The notes beneath the pieces were generated by a model. It saw only the letters and a list, made by a program, of their open reading frames with translations, made no database searches and was not told the DNA's origin. The position numbers and the translations under genes were made by a program. A DNA stretch of 64,000 bases, taken from Hyphomicrobiales bacterium (GTDB taxonomy: Bacteria; Pseudomonadota; Alphaproteobacteria; Rhizobiales; Rhizobiaceae). The stretch spans positions 1 through 64,000 of the forward strand of contig UBUL01000022.1 of NCBI GenBank assembly GCA_900468625.1, in the 5' to 3' direction. Shown piece by piece: positions 16,795 to 24,896 of this stretch. How positions within the stretch are numbered: position 1 is the stretch's first letter; each line of letters begins with the position of its first letter.

Positions 16795-17814
16795 ATGCCC
16801 AAGATCAAAGCCGTCAATGTCGGCCTCATCGGTGCTGGTCGCATCGGCTCGTTCCACGGCGAAACCGTCGCCAGGCGGCTGGTCGACGCCGAACTCGTCG
16901 CCATTGCCGATCCGGCAGCCGGTGCCGCCGCGAAACTTGCAGATAAACTCGGCATCGACGCTTCCTACACCGACGTTGCGGACCTTCTCGCACATCCCGG
17001 CCTCGATGCCGTGATCATCGCCACGCCCGCCCGATTCCACACCAACGTCCTCGTTCAGGCGGCCGAGGCGGGCAAGGCGATCTTCTGCGAAAAGCCGATG
17101 GCGTTGACGCTCGAGGATGCCGATCGCGCCATTGCCGCCGCGCGCTCAGCCGGCGTGCCGCTTCAGGTCGGCTTCAACCGCCGCTGGGATCAGGCTTTCG
17201 CCGAGGGGCGAGCCGCAATCGACGCCGGCAAGATCGGTGCGCCGCAGCTCATTCGATCCCTGACCCGCGATCCGGGGCCATTCGGAGCCGATCCCGATAA
17301 GATTCCGCTCTGGACCATCTTCTACGAGACCCTCATCCACGACTTCGACACGCTGCTGTGGCTAAATTCCGGAGCCAAGCCCGTTGAAGTTTTCGCGATG
17401 GCGGATGCGCTTGTGCGCCCCGATGCCAGGGAAAAGGGCTTCCTCGATACCGCCGTCGTGAACATCCGCTTCGACAACGGCTCCATCGCCGTCGCAGAGG
17501 CGAATTTCTCCGCTCTCTACGGTTACGATATCCGCGGTGAAGTCTTCGGTTCTGGCGGTATGGTGACCATGGGCGACGTGCGCCGTTCGAGCATGACGCT
17601 TTTCGACAAGGACGGTGTCTCTAACGACACCTGGCGGCGCGATACCGATCACTTCGTCCACGGCTACACCGCCCAGCTCGCGTCCTTCGTCAGCTCGGTC
17701 AGGACCGGTGAGTTCAAGGACGCTCCGACGGGTTTGGACGCCCGCAATGCGCTGGCGATCGCATTGGCCTGCATCGAGTCCGTCTCCAGGAGGCAGCCCG
17801 TCGCCATACTGTGA
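16795..17814 (+). CDS. Gfo/Idh/MocA family dehydrogenase, inositol 2-dehydrogenase-like
   Basis: 339-residue NAD(P)-dependent dehydrogenase. The N-terminal Rossmann domain starts VGLIGAGRIGSFHGE. The EKP motif (CEKPMALTLEDA) contributes the conserved Lys, and the catalytic His-Asp pair lies in ETLIHDFDTLLWL. The family oxidises sugar alcohols or sugars such as myo-inositol, scyllo-inositol or glucose. It is the second such enzyme in the window (the other is at 50805), and the two differ clearly, so different substrates or stereochemistries are likely. It is 26 bp behind the Hyi-like gene in the LacI-controlled operon. Confidence 0.87.
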   Translation: MPKIKAVNVGLIGAGRIGSFHGETVARRLVDAELVAIADPAAGAAAKLADKLGIDASYTDVADLLAHPGLDAVIIATPARFHTNVLVQAAEAGKAIFCEKPMALTLEDADRAIAAARSAGVPLQVGFNRRWDQAFAEGRAAIDAGKIGAPQLIRSLTRDPGPFGADPDKIPLWTIFYETLIHDFDTLLWLNSGAKPVEVFAMADALVRPDAREKGFLDTAVVNIRFDNGSIAVAEANFSALYGYDIRGEVFGSGGMVTMGDVRRSSMTLFDKDGVSNDTWRRDTDHFVHGYTAQLASFVSSVRTGEFKDAPTGLDARNALAIALACIESVSRRQPVAIL

Positions 17815-17871
17815 TGACGCGAGCTGCGCCGGCCTCCGGCGCGGCTTTCTCCAGCAATGGGAGTCATTTTC

Positions 17872-18240
17872 ATGAACTCATTGAAAAGGCCGGAAAGCGT
17901 CAACGAGCTGAAGGCGATGATTGTGGCGGCGGGGTTGCGGCTTCCCGAACAACAGGAGCGTGTTGCAAGAGCGATTCTTGCTCGGCCAGACCTTGTGGCT
18001 TTCGGTACGATCAGTTCCGTCGCGAGCGCCTGTGTGGTCTCCCCATCCACCGTCGTTCGCGTCGCAAACGTTCTCGGATTTGAGACCTTCAAGGAGCTCA
18101 GGCTTTTCTTTCAGCAGCACATGCGGTCGCTCTCTGAAAGCGGGCGCGCGATCAGTTTCCAATCCTTCGCATCGACGGAGCGGCCGTTCCTCTGCGAGCC
18201 GATGCAGCCGGTTTCAGATAGCAGCGTCCCAACGCGTTGA
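17872..18240 (+). pseudogene. Truncated MurR/RpiR family regulator
   Basis: 122 residues containing only the N-terminal HTH_6 DNA-binding domain of an RpiR regulator (QERVARAILARPDLVAF, then SSVASACVVSPSTVVRVANVLGF and ELRLFFQQHMR). RpiR proteins normally run to about 280-300 residues with a C-terminal SIS sugar-phosphate domain; none is present here in any frame before the next gene. The tail after HMRSLSESGR is unrelated sequence and ends 42 bp before the convergent fusion gene. It is therefore either a decayed remnant or a free DNA-binding domain. It is the last gene of the polyol operon, which already has a LacI regulator. Confidence 0.75.
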
Positions 18241-18282
18241 CGTCCCGCCAGATCGGTTGAATCTCATTCGGCCAAACCGCCG

Positions 18283-21200
18283 CTACTTCACCGTCCGCAC
18301 GATCGCAGCCCCTGCCGTCATGCCGCCGCCGAAGGCTACCAGACCGAGATTGAGCGGCTCTGAGTGTTCGTTGGCGACATGCAGCATGGCAAGCGGAATG
18401 CTGGATGAGCTGGTGTTGCCATAGGTCTCGATAACGCTCAGCGCCGGACGGCCGCTACGCTTGGCAATGGTGTCGATGATGCGCTGGTTGGCCTGATGTG
18501 GCACCAGGAGATCGAGATTTGCAAGCTCGATGCCAGCATCGACGCATGCGTTTTCGATCGAGCGGGTCATTGAATGCACGGCTTCGGTGAAGACCGAGCG
18601 GCCGTTCATCGCGATGACGCCATCATCCGGCAGCGGAACGTAGAGCAGGTCTCCCGGCTCCGGCCGGCCGCTGACGATCGGGCGGCTCGCGGTGAAGAGC
18701 GGGTTGCGCGCCATGTCGCGGCTGGTCACGAGGCTTGCCGTCGCCGCATCGCCGAAGAGGATTGCCGTGGCGAAATCGTTCATGTCGAGCAGCGGCGACA
18801 GAACTTCCGAAGTGATGATCAGCACCTTGGCGTCGTTCTGCTGGGCAATGAAATCATAGGCTTGCTGCAGGGCATAGAGATAGCCGGAGCAGGCGGCACC
18901 CATGTCATAGGCGGCAAGCGAGGGCCGGACGCCATCTTCGGCGACGGCAACCGCGACGCGGCTTGCCAGCGAAGGCGTGGCAATATCGGGTGTGCCGGTG
19001 GCGGCAATCACCAGGTCGATATCGTGGATCGATATCCGGTTCTGCTTGAGAAGATCGCGCGCCGCCTTCGTGGCGAGGCTCAGCGTGCCTTCGTCGGGTC
19101 CGACCCAGAAGCGGCTCTTGATGCCCGTCAGCGCGAGGATTTCATCGGCGCGCCGGTTCGGCCAATTATGGATGATCTCTTCGTTGGTGACACGGCGGGC
19201 GCCGGTCGCGAAGCCGATACCGTTGATGGCGATCTCGGAAAAGCTGCCGGTATGGCGGCGCAGCGTCTGGATGACATGCGACTTCAGCCGCCGCAGCACG
19301 AACTTGTTCTGAATTTCGGAGGCGAGCGCAAAATTCTGTTCGCTGAGATCGCGGTTGGCATCGACGGTCAGAAGCGGGCTGTCGGTCGCGATCTGGTCGC
19401 CGATTGTGGCGAAGACCTCCTGTACGACGCCGCCTATATTGGCGCAGATTTCGACGGAGGCTTTCGTCGCCTCGACGACGGCGACGAGCTGGCCGACTTC
19501 TATCTTGTCGCCGGGTTTGACGAGCAGGTCCGTCACGAGGACGTTTTCGTCGGCAGGGCCGGAGCCGATCGCCTTGATGGCTGCCGTCGGGCCGCTGTCG
19601 TCCTCTTCGTGCCAGGTGACCTCGCATTCAAGCACCTCGGCCATCAGATCCACCAGCTTGCGGTAGGAGGGCAGCGTCTCGAGCTGATTGCGGAAATTAA
19701 AGGGGATGTGCGCGTCGGAGCGGGCAAGCCGGCGCACCACGACGGGCACATCGGTCTTTTCGGCGACGGTTGCGACGATTTCCGCGCCCATACCGACGGT
19801 GCGGTTGTCCTCGTGGACGACGATCAGACGGCGGGTGCGCCTTGCGCTCGCCAGCACTTCCTTCTCGTCCCAAGGCGAGATCGAGCGCAGATCGATCACC
19901 TCGACGGAAAAGCCCTGAGCCTCGAAGGCGCTTGCGGCATTGGCGCAAAGCGAAACGGTGTTGCCGTAGCTGACGAGCGTGATGTCGCGGCCGCGCGCGA
20001 CATGGCGCGACAAGCCGGGATGGACGAAATGCTTGCCGATATCCTCGGAGGTGCGGCCGTCGGAGTTGTTGAGGACAGCCTTCGGGTAGAGGAAGATTGT
20101 CGGGCGCCGCGACTCGAAAGCGGCATTGAGCAGGCCGGCCGCATCGCCGGCGCTGGAAGGCATGACGACGTCGATGCCGGGGGTATGCGCGAGCATTCCC
20201 TCGAAGCTCTGTGCATGGAACGGGCCGAGGCCGGGCTTGTAGCCGCCGCAGCTTACCATCAGGATGACAGGAGCCTCCCACGCGCCTCCTGTGCGCCAGA
20301 ACATGCTGCCCATTTCCGAGACGATCTGATTATAGGCGAGCGGCAGGAAATCGGCGAACTGCAGGAAGGCGACGGGACGCTGACCGGCCAGTGCGCGGCC
20401 GACGGCCGTGCCGACGATGGTGGATTCGCTGAGCGCGGCATTGCGCACCCGATCGGGATAGCTGGTGCTGAGGCCGCGGGTCACGCCGAAAACGTCGCCT
20501 TTCGGGTCTTCGATATCCTGCCCGAAGAGAACGACCTCGGGATTGGCGGCCAGCTGTTTGTCGAGGACGGCATTCAGGGCTTCGCGCATCGTCAGCGTCG
20601 ATGCGTTCTCGTTGCCGCGATATTCGGCCTTCTTATCGAAGGACGCGGGATAGGGAGCCTTGGCTTCTGGCTCGACCTTCGGAGCGTCTTCCTTACGGGC
20701 AAGGGCGGCTTCCGCCTGCACTTCCGCAACCAGCTCCTGTTCGATCTCCCGAAGCGCATCGGCGTCGACACCCGCCGCCTGCAGCATTGCCCGCAGGCTC
20801 GGCAGCGGGTCGCGCGAGGAGCCGGCTTCGATTTCGAGGAGGGTGCGATAGGTTTTCTGATCGTCGGCGTTGGTGTGGTCGGAAAGGCGTTCGACGTTCA
20901 GAAGCACGATGCTTGGCGTACGCTTGTCGCGGCTGTGGCGGACGGCCTTGCGGAAAGCCTCACGCGATGCCGCCAGGTCATCGCCCTCGGTGCGGATGAT
21001 GTCGATACCAAAGAAGGAGGGGGCGGGGCCGCTGGGCAGATCGAAGAAGGTCTGCCTGCTCGTGCGCGTCGAAATGGAGAAGCTGTTGTCCTCGATGACG
21101 AAGACGACGGGATATTGGCTGCGCACCGCTTCCGCAACGGCCTCGAGGAACTCGCCTTGCTGCGTGGTGCCATCGCCGACGCAGCAGATGGCGATCGGCA

Positions 21201-21606
21201 TCCCCGGTTTGTCTTTCAGGGACGCGCCGACACCGACCGCATGCAGCGCGTTGTTGCCGACGGGGCCGACGATCGAGGTGATGTTGAGAGCGCGGGAGGA
21301 CAGATGCGCACTCATCTGGCGGCCGGCGGAGTGGGAATTGGCTGTCGCAAGCAGGCTGGAAAAGAACTCGCGAACGGGCATGCCGCGCGCCAGCATCAGG
21401 GCTTTGTCACGATAATGCAGGTGCAGCCAGTCGTCGTCCTGAAGGAATTCGTTGAGCAACGCCGTCGACTCATGTCCGGCGCCCGAGACGTGAAAATGTG
21501 CTATGCCTTGCTTGATGAATTCTCGTTCAAGGCGATCTATTTCTCTGGAGATGAAAAATATTCTGTGGAGTTGCTTTAGGTATTCTGTGGTAAACCTCCC
21601 TTCCAT
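18283..21606 (-). CDS. Four-domain fusion: E1 alpha - E1 beta - lipoyl - KAS III (FabH)
   Basis: 1107-residue multidomain enzyme. Residues 1-300 match the 2-oxoacid dehydrogenase E1 alpha subunit: the thiamine diphosphate motif starts GDG at 144 and ends in EDNS near 172-175, where the family usually has NN. Residues 335-660 match E1 beta (ESTIVGTAVGRALAG, and His463 in HAQSFEG). Residues 688-750 form a lipoyl-attachment domain with the acceptor Lys715 in VEATKAS. Residues 790-1107 form a complete KAS III domain with the catalytic triad Cys906 (GAACSG), His1037 (PHQAN) and Asn1064 (YGNTSSSS). A polar linker (300-335) joins the E1 halves. No E2 acyltransferase or E3 gene is near. The layout suggests that an acyl group made from a 2-oxoacid is loaded on the lipoyl arm and passed to the ketosynthase cysteine. 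No stop or frameshift interrupts the frame. The catalysis of the joined protein is inferred. Confidence 0.9.
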   Translation of the reverse strand: MEGRFTTEYLKQLHRIFFISREIDRLEREFIKQGIAHFHVSGAGHESTALLNEFLQDDDWLHLHYRDKALMLARGMPVREFFSSLLATANSHSAGRQMSAHLSSRALNITSIVGPVGNNALHAVGVGASLKDKPGMPIAICCVGDGTTQQGEFLEAVAEAVRSQYPVVFVIEDNSFSISTRTSRQTFFDLPSGPAPSFFGIDIIRTEGDDLAASREAFRKAVRHSRDKRTPSIVLLNVERLSDHTNADDQKTYRTLLEIEAGSSRDPLPSLRAMLQAAGVDADALREIEQELVAEVQAEAALARKEDAPKVEPEAKAPYPASFDKKAEYRGNENASTLTMREALNAVLDKQLAANPEVVLFGQDIEDPKGDVFGVTRGLSTSYPDRVRNAALSESTIVGTAVGRALAGQRPVAFLQFADFLPLAYNQIVSEMGSMFWRTGGAWEAPVILMVSCGGYKPGLGPFHAQSFEGMLAHTPGIDVVMPSSAGDAAGLLNAAFESRRPTIFLYPKAVLNNSDGRTSEDIGKHFVHPGLSRHVARGRDITLVSYGNTVSLCANAASAFEAQGFSVEVIDLRSISPWDEKEVLASARRTRRLIVVHEDNRTVGMGAEIVATVAEKTDVPVVVRRLARSDAHIPFNFRNQLETLPSYRKLVDLMAEVLECEVTWHEEDDSGPTAAIKAIGSGPADENVLVTDLLVKPGDKIEVGQLVAVVEATKASVEICANIGGVVQEVFATIGDQIATDSPLLTVDANRDLSEQNFALASEIQNKFVLRRLKSHVIQTLRRHTGSFSEIAINGIGFATGARRVTNEEIIHNWPNRRADEILALTGIKSRFWVGPDEGTLSLATKAARDLLKQNRISIHDIDLVIAATGTPDIATPSLASRVAVAVAEDGVRPSLAAYDMGAACSGYLYALQQAYDFIAQQNDAKVLIITSEVLSPLLDMNDFATAILFGDAATASLVTSRDMARNPLFTASRPIVSGRPEPGDLLYVPLPDDGVIAMNGRSVFTEAVHSMTRSIENACVDAGIELANLDLLVPHQANQRIIDTIAKRSGRPALSVIETYGNTSSSSIPLAMLHVANEHSEPLNLGLVAFGGGMTAGAAIVRTVK

Positions 21607-21830
21607 CTTAATGATTTTCCTGATCTTTCTTCCTAATCAATTGCAAGGACCTAGGTAGACCCCCAGGCAGCCTTTTTCAATACACGTTAAATGACAATAT
21701 CCTTCCAGTTTGAAACTGAAATACGCACATTGCCAGGCGGGAGTTTTTCGCGATGTTTCCATCCACAGGGCACGCATCGATGAGCGTGGGCGCCCGCAGG
21801 TCGGACGGCGGACGTTTGTCGAAAGCAGTT

Positions 21831-22826
21831 TTAGCCTGATTTGCGGATCGTGGCGTTGCCGTTCCGTCTTGCCGCGGCGGCCTTTGCGTCCCGTTCTTCC
21901 TTCAAGATCAGTTCCTTCGGCTTCTTGCCGATGATTTCCCTGCGGCCCTTCTTGGAAAAAGGTTGCGTAAGCTGGGAGATGAAGCCCTTGGCGACTTTGC
22001 CGGTGATGCCGATATCCGTGGAGGAGGGACGCGGCGGATTGTAGAATGTGCCGAGCAGCTGGTCCCAGACGACGAGGTTTTCCCCATAATTCGTGTTGCC
22101 TTCTGCGAGCACCTTGGAATGATGCCAGCGATGCAGGCGCGGCGTCGAGAATACGAGATCGAGCGGACCGGTGCGCATGTCGACGTTGCAATGCGTCAAA
22201 AGGCCGATGAAAGCGGTGACCGCACCGATCCAGAGGAAGACCGGCAACGGCGCGCCGAGCAGGTAAAGCGGAATCTGGCCGAGCGCGATCTTGAACAGCG
22301 TATCGATGACATGGAAGCGGCCGGTATTGATGACCCATAGCCGCTCGACGCTGTGATGCAGGGCATGGAAGCGCCACAGCGACAGATGCTCATGCGCCAG
22401 GCGATGAGCCATATAGAGGCCGAACTCGGCGATGACGAGGCCGAGTACCACCTGGAATATCATCGGCCACTGATCCGGCCAGAAACGTGAATGGTAACTG
22501 AGCGCCGGCTGCGCCACGGTCGCCACCGCCATCGGAAAGGAGGTGCCGATCGCAGCGGCGATCTGCACGCCGCCCTTGTTCAAGAGCGTGTGAGCAATGT
22601 CGTTGAAAGTCTCGCCGTCGCGCTTCAGCCAGGTCCGCTCATAGGGCATGAGCCTTTCGAACAGCGCAATCACCGCCACCGTCGAAAGATAGGTGACGTT
22701 GAACCAGAGGAGATGCATGTCTGACTCGAAGGCGAAATAGGCACCGGTCAATCCCGCCAGGAAGATCGCGGGCCACAACAGAGAGGAAACAGCAGCGTAA
22801 AGACGCGAACTGCTTTGAAATGTCAT
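21831..22826 (-). CDS. Fatty acid hydroxylase / sterol desaturase family membrane protein
   Basis: 331-residue integral membrane di-iron enzyme. Several hydrophobic helices in the first half (residues 15-35, 40-60, 120-140, 180-210) surround the His clusters HRLAHE, HALHHS and HRWHHS, with TGRFHVID between them, the diagnostic histidine pattern that holds the iron pair. The C-terminal tail is basic and polar (KKGRREIIGKKPKELILKEERDAK). Members hydroxylate or desaturate long acyl chains, sterols, hopanoids or carotenoids. It lies upstream of the E1/KAS III fusion gene on the same strand, with 224 bp between, so cotranscription is possible but not proven; a lipid product modified by both is an attractive inference. 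Confidence 0.88.
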   Translation of the reverse strand: MTFQSSSRLYAAVSSLLWPAIFLAGLTGAYFAFESDMHLLWFNVTYLSTVAVIALFERLMPYERTWLKRDGETFNDIAHTLLNKGGVQIAAAIGTSFPMAVATVAQPALSYHSRFWPDQWPMIFQVVLGLVIAEFGLYMAHRLAHEHLSLWRFHALHHSVERLWVINTGRFHVIDTLFKIALGQIPLYLLGAPLPVFLWIGAVTAFIGLLTHCNVDMRTGPLDLVFSTPRLHRWHHSKVLAEGNTNYGENLVVWDQLLGTFYNPPRPSSTDIGITGKVAKGFISQLTQPFSKKGRREIIGKKPKELILKEERDAKAAAARRNGNATIRKSG

Positions 22827-22958
22827 TCCATCAACCTCAGATTTTGATCAGCGAAAAATAGCGCATGAGTATGCGAGATATGTAGCGCGATGATTGTGGA
22901 GTCGAAAGCGAAATTTTTCCGTTCGCCGGTGACAGATAGTTGGAAGGGAGGCAGAAAC

Positions 22959-23399
22959 ATGCGGATAGAGAAGGCGGGGCACGAGCACCTGGAGGATTGG
23001 GTGAGCCTGCGCATGGCGCTTTGGCCCGGCGATTCGGTCGAACATCACCGCGCGGAGCTGGCGCTGTTTCGCTCCAATGAAAACGGTATTGCCTTCGTGG
23101 CGATCGATGCTGAGGATCATATTATCGGTTTTGCCGAAGCGACATTGCGACACGATTACGTCAACGGATGCGAGACATCTCCAGTCCTGTTCCTCGAGGG
23201 CATCTATGTGCGCCCGGAAAATCGGCGGGAAGGGGTGGCGCAGGCGCTTTGCCAGGCCGTCGCCAGTTGGGGGCGAGATGCCGGCTGCGCGGAATTTGCC
23301 TCGGATGCGCTCATCGACAATCTCGCGAGCCATGCTTTTCACGCCGCGCTCGGCTTCGTAGAAACCAGGCGCGTGGTCTATTTCCGCAAGCTGTTATAG
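22959..23399 (+). CDS. GNAT acetyltransferase, aminoglycoside 6'-N-acetyltransferase-like
   Basis: 146-residue GNAT protein. RIEKAGHEHLEDWVSLRMALWP at the start, FLEGIYVRPENRREGVAQALC (the acetyl-CoA pyrophosphate loop) and FHAALGFVETRRVVYFRK at the end follow the AAC(6')-Ib/Iz chromosomal type closely. The start at 22959 has AAGGGAGG at good spacing; the frame is open to 22890. Such genes may or may not confer aminoglycoside resistance. It is divergent from the hydroxylase gene at 22826. No mobile element is near, so it is probably an intrinsic gene. Confidence 0.83.
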   Translation: MRIEKAGHEHLEDWVSLRMALWPGDSVEHHRAELALFRSNENGIAFVAIDAEDHIIGFAEATLRHDYVNGCETSPVLFLEGIYVRPENRREGVAQALCQAVASWGRDAGCAEFASDALIDNLASHAFHAALGFVETRRVVYFRKLL

Positions 23400-23424
23400 T
23401 CCGGAGCCGCAGGAAGTATCCGGA

Positions 23425-24087
23425 CTATTCGAATGTCAGCTTGGTCTTCTGTTGTCCGGCCTGGTCGAAATTCTCCGGCGCCAGCCAGCGTTCGTAGCCG
23501 GCCTTCAGCCGCGGCCAATCGCTGTCGATCATGGCAAACCAGGCAGTATCGCGGTTTTTACCCTTGGCGACCATGTGCTGGCGGAAAATGCCTTCGAAGG
23601 CGAAACCGAAGCGTTCCGCCGCTCGCTTCGACGGCTCGTTGAGATTGTTGCACTTCCATTCGAAGCGGCGATAGCCGAGCGTGTCGAAGACGTAGGATGC
23701 AAACAGATAGAGCGTTTCGGTCGTCACGCGGCTGCGGGCGATCGCGGGTCCCCAGAGGATGCTGCCGATCTCGATGACGCCATGCGTGCTGTCGATGCGC
23801 ATCAGCGCCTGGCGGCCCTCGGCGCGTCCCGTGCGTTTGTCGACCGTCGCATAGAAGAGCGGATCGGCGCTGGAGGCGGCTTTCTCGAGCCAAGGCGAGA
23901 AGGTGGCGTAATCGGCCGGTGCATCCTCGAAGAGATAACGGAAGCGATCCTCTGCGCCGGTTGCCCGGGCCGAGGCGTAAAGATCCTGACCATGACGGGC
24001 AGCATCAAGCGGCTCGATTCGAGCGTAGCGGCCTTCGGGTGCAATCCGTTCGGGGCGAGGGGCACCCTTCCAGTTCGTGAGATCCAT
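23425..24087 (-). CDS. GNAT acetyltransferase, RimJ/RimL-like
   Basis: 220-residue GNAT protein of the RimJ/RimL type (Acetyltransf_3). GSILWGPAIARSRVTTETLYLFASYVF (quoted from GSILWGPAIARS) and LGYRRFEWKCNNLNEPSKRAAERFGF are the typical strands and acetyl-CoA segment. The closest described role is N-terminal or small-molecule acetylation, but the substrate is unknown. It ends 25 bp from the convergent AAC(6')-like gene and follows the flavoprotein gene at 24118 on the same strand with a 30-bp gap, so the two may be cotranscribed under the divergent MocR regulator. Confidence 0.83.
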   Translation of the reverse strand: MDLTNWKGAPRPERIAPEGRYARIEPLDAARHGQDLYASARATGAEDRFRYLFEDAPADYATFSPWLEKAASSADPLFYATVDKRTGRAEGRQALMRIDSTHGVIEIGSILWGPAIARSRVTTETLYLFASYVFDTLGYRRFEWKCNNLNEPSKRAAERFGFAFEGIFRQHMVAKGKNRDTAWFAMIDSDWPRLKAGYERWLAPENFDQAGQQKTKLTFE

Positions 24088-24117
24088 GTCAAAGTCCTTT
24101 GGTCATCCAATATAAGC

Positions 24118-24801
24118 CTAACGGAGCCGGCCGGATTGTATCAGGTCCGCCAGGGATTGTGGCAGTTCTATCCCGTCCGGCAAGCCGGGCGCAGGCCGTG
24201 GCGGCACCAAACGGCTTTCGATTGGCAGGACGCCTGCCCAAACCGGATGGCCGGCCTCGTCGATATCACCCGGCGGGCCATTGCGGATCTTGGCCGAGGC
24301 CTCATCGATTTTCATCCGCATGACCGAAGTCGCCTTGATCTCTTGCTTTGTCATTGGCCGCAGGCCGTCCCAGCGGCCGGGAAACAGGTCCTCGATCAGG
24401 CGGCGCAGCGCATCGGTCTTTTCCTCGAGATCATCGACCAATCGAGCCGTACCGAAAACCATGGCCGAGCGGTAATTGACCGAGTGATTGAAGGCCGAAC
24501 GGGCCAGCACATAGCCGTCGATGATGCTGCAGGTCAGACAAACCGGCATGTTCTCCGCAGCCCGCAGGAAGCGGCTGGCAGCGGAGCCGTGCCAATAGAC
24601 ATGGTCGTCCTCCCGCCAATGCAGCGTCGGCGTCACATAAGGTGCACCGTCAACGATATAACCGACATGACAGAGCGGGGCGGCATCCAGAATGGCGTGA
24701 ACATCGGCATGGGCGTGGCTGGCGCGCTTCGGGCTGCGCCGCACACGTGTACGTTCGCTGGTCGGATAGGTCTTGGTATCGGGCGCGCTGAGATCGGTCA
24801 T
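24118..24801 (-). CDS. Pyridoxamine 5'-phosphate oxidase-related FMN-binding protein
   Basis: 227-residue split-barrel flavoprotein. HAILDAAPLCHVGYIVDGAPYVTPTLHW (quoted from PLCHVGYIVDGAPYV) and VYWHGSAASRFLRAAENMPVCL match the NimA/COG3467 subgroup of the PNPOx superfamily. FMN binding is expected; activity could be reduction of a flavin-dependent substrate rather than vitamin B6 oxidation. It is divergent from a MocR/PdxR-type regulator at 24897. MocR proteins commonly control the neighbouring vitamin B6-related gene, and the 95-bp gap carries a perfect palindrome. Confidence 0.84.
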   Translation of the reverse strand: MTDLSAPDTKTYPTSERTRVRRSPKRASHAHADVHAILDAAPLCHVGYIVDGAPYVTPTLHWREDDHVYWHGSAASRFLRAAENMPVCLTCSIIDGYVLARSAFNHSVNYRSAMVFGTARLVDDLEEKTDALRRLIEDLFPGRWDGLRPMTKQEIKATSVMRMKIDEASAKIRNGPPGDIDEAGHPVWAGVLPIESRLVPPRPAPGLPDGIELPQSLADLIQSGRLR

Positions 24802-24846
24802 GTCTTCCTCGTCGATTGAGCGTTGATCTCTGCCAGCAAAGAGGTA

Positions 24847-24860
24847 GGCTATAAATAGCC
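24847..24860. promoter_or_regulatory. Palindrome in the MocR/flavoprotein divergent promoter
   Basis: GGCTAT-AA-ATAGCC, a perfect 14-bp inverted repeat, midway between the divergent flavoprotein and MocR genes, followed by two CCAGTT direct repeats (24859-24864 and about 24882-24887). This is a likely MocR binding region. The assignment is positional. Confidence 0.5.
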
Positions 24861-24896
24861 AGTTTTTTGATTTTCGGCAGACCAGTTGGGGTTTTC

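Noticed and set aside
18574..21579. A 1001-codon open frame antisense to the fusion gene
   Set aside because: It mirrors the codon-position GC bias of the sense gene, has low-complexity Arg/Asp/Gly-rich sequence and no domain. The sense strand carries clear catalytic motifs.
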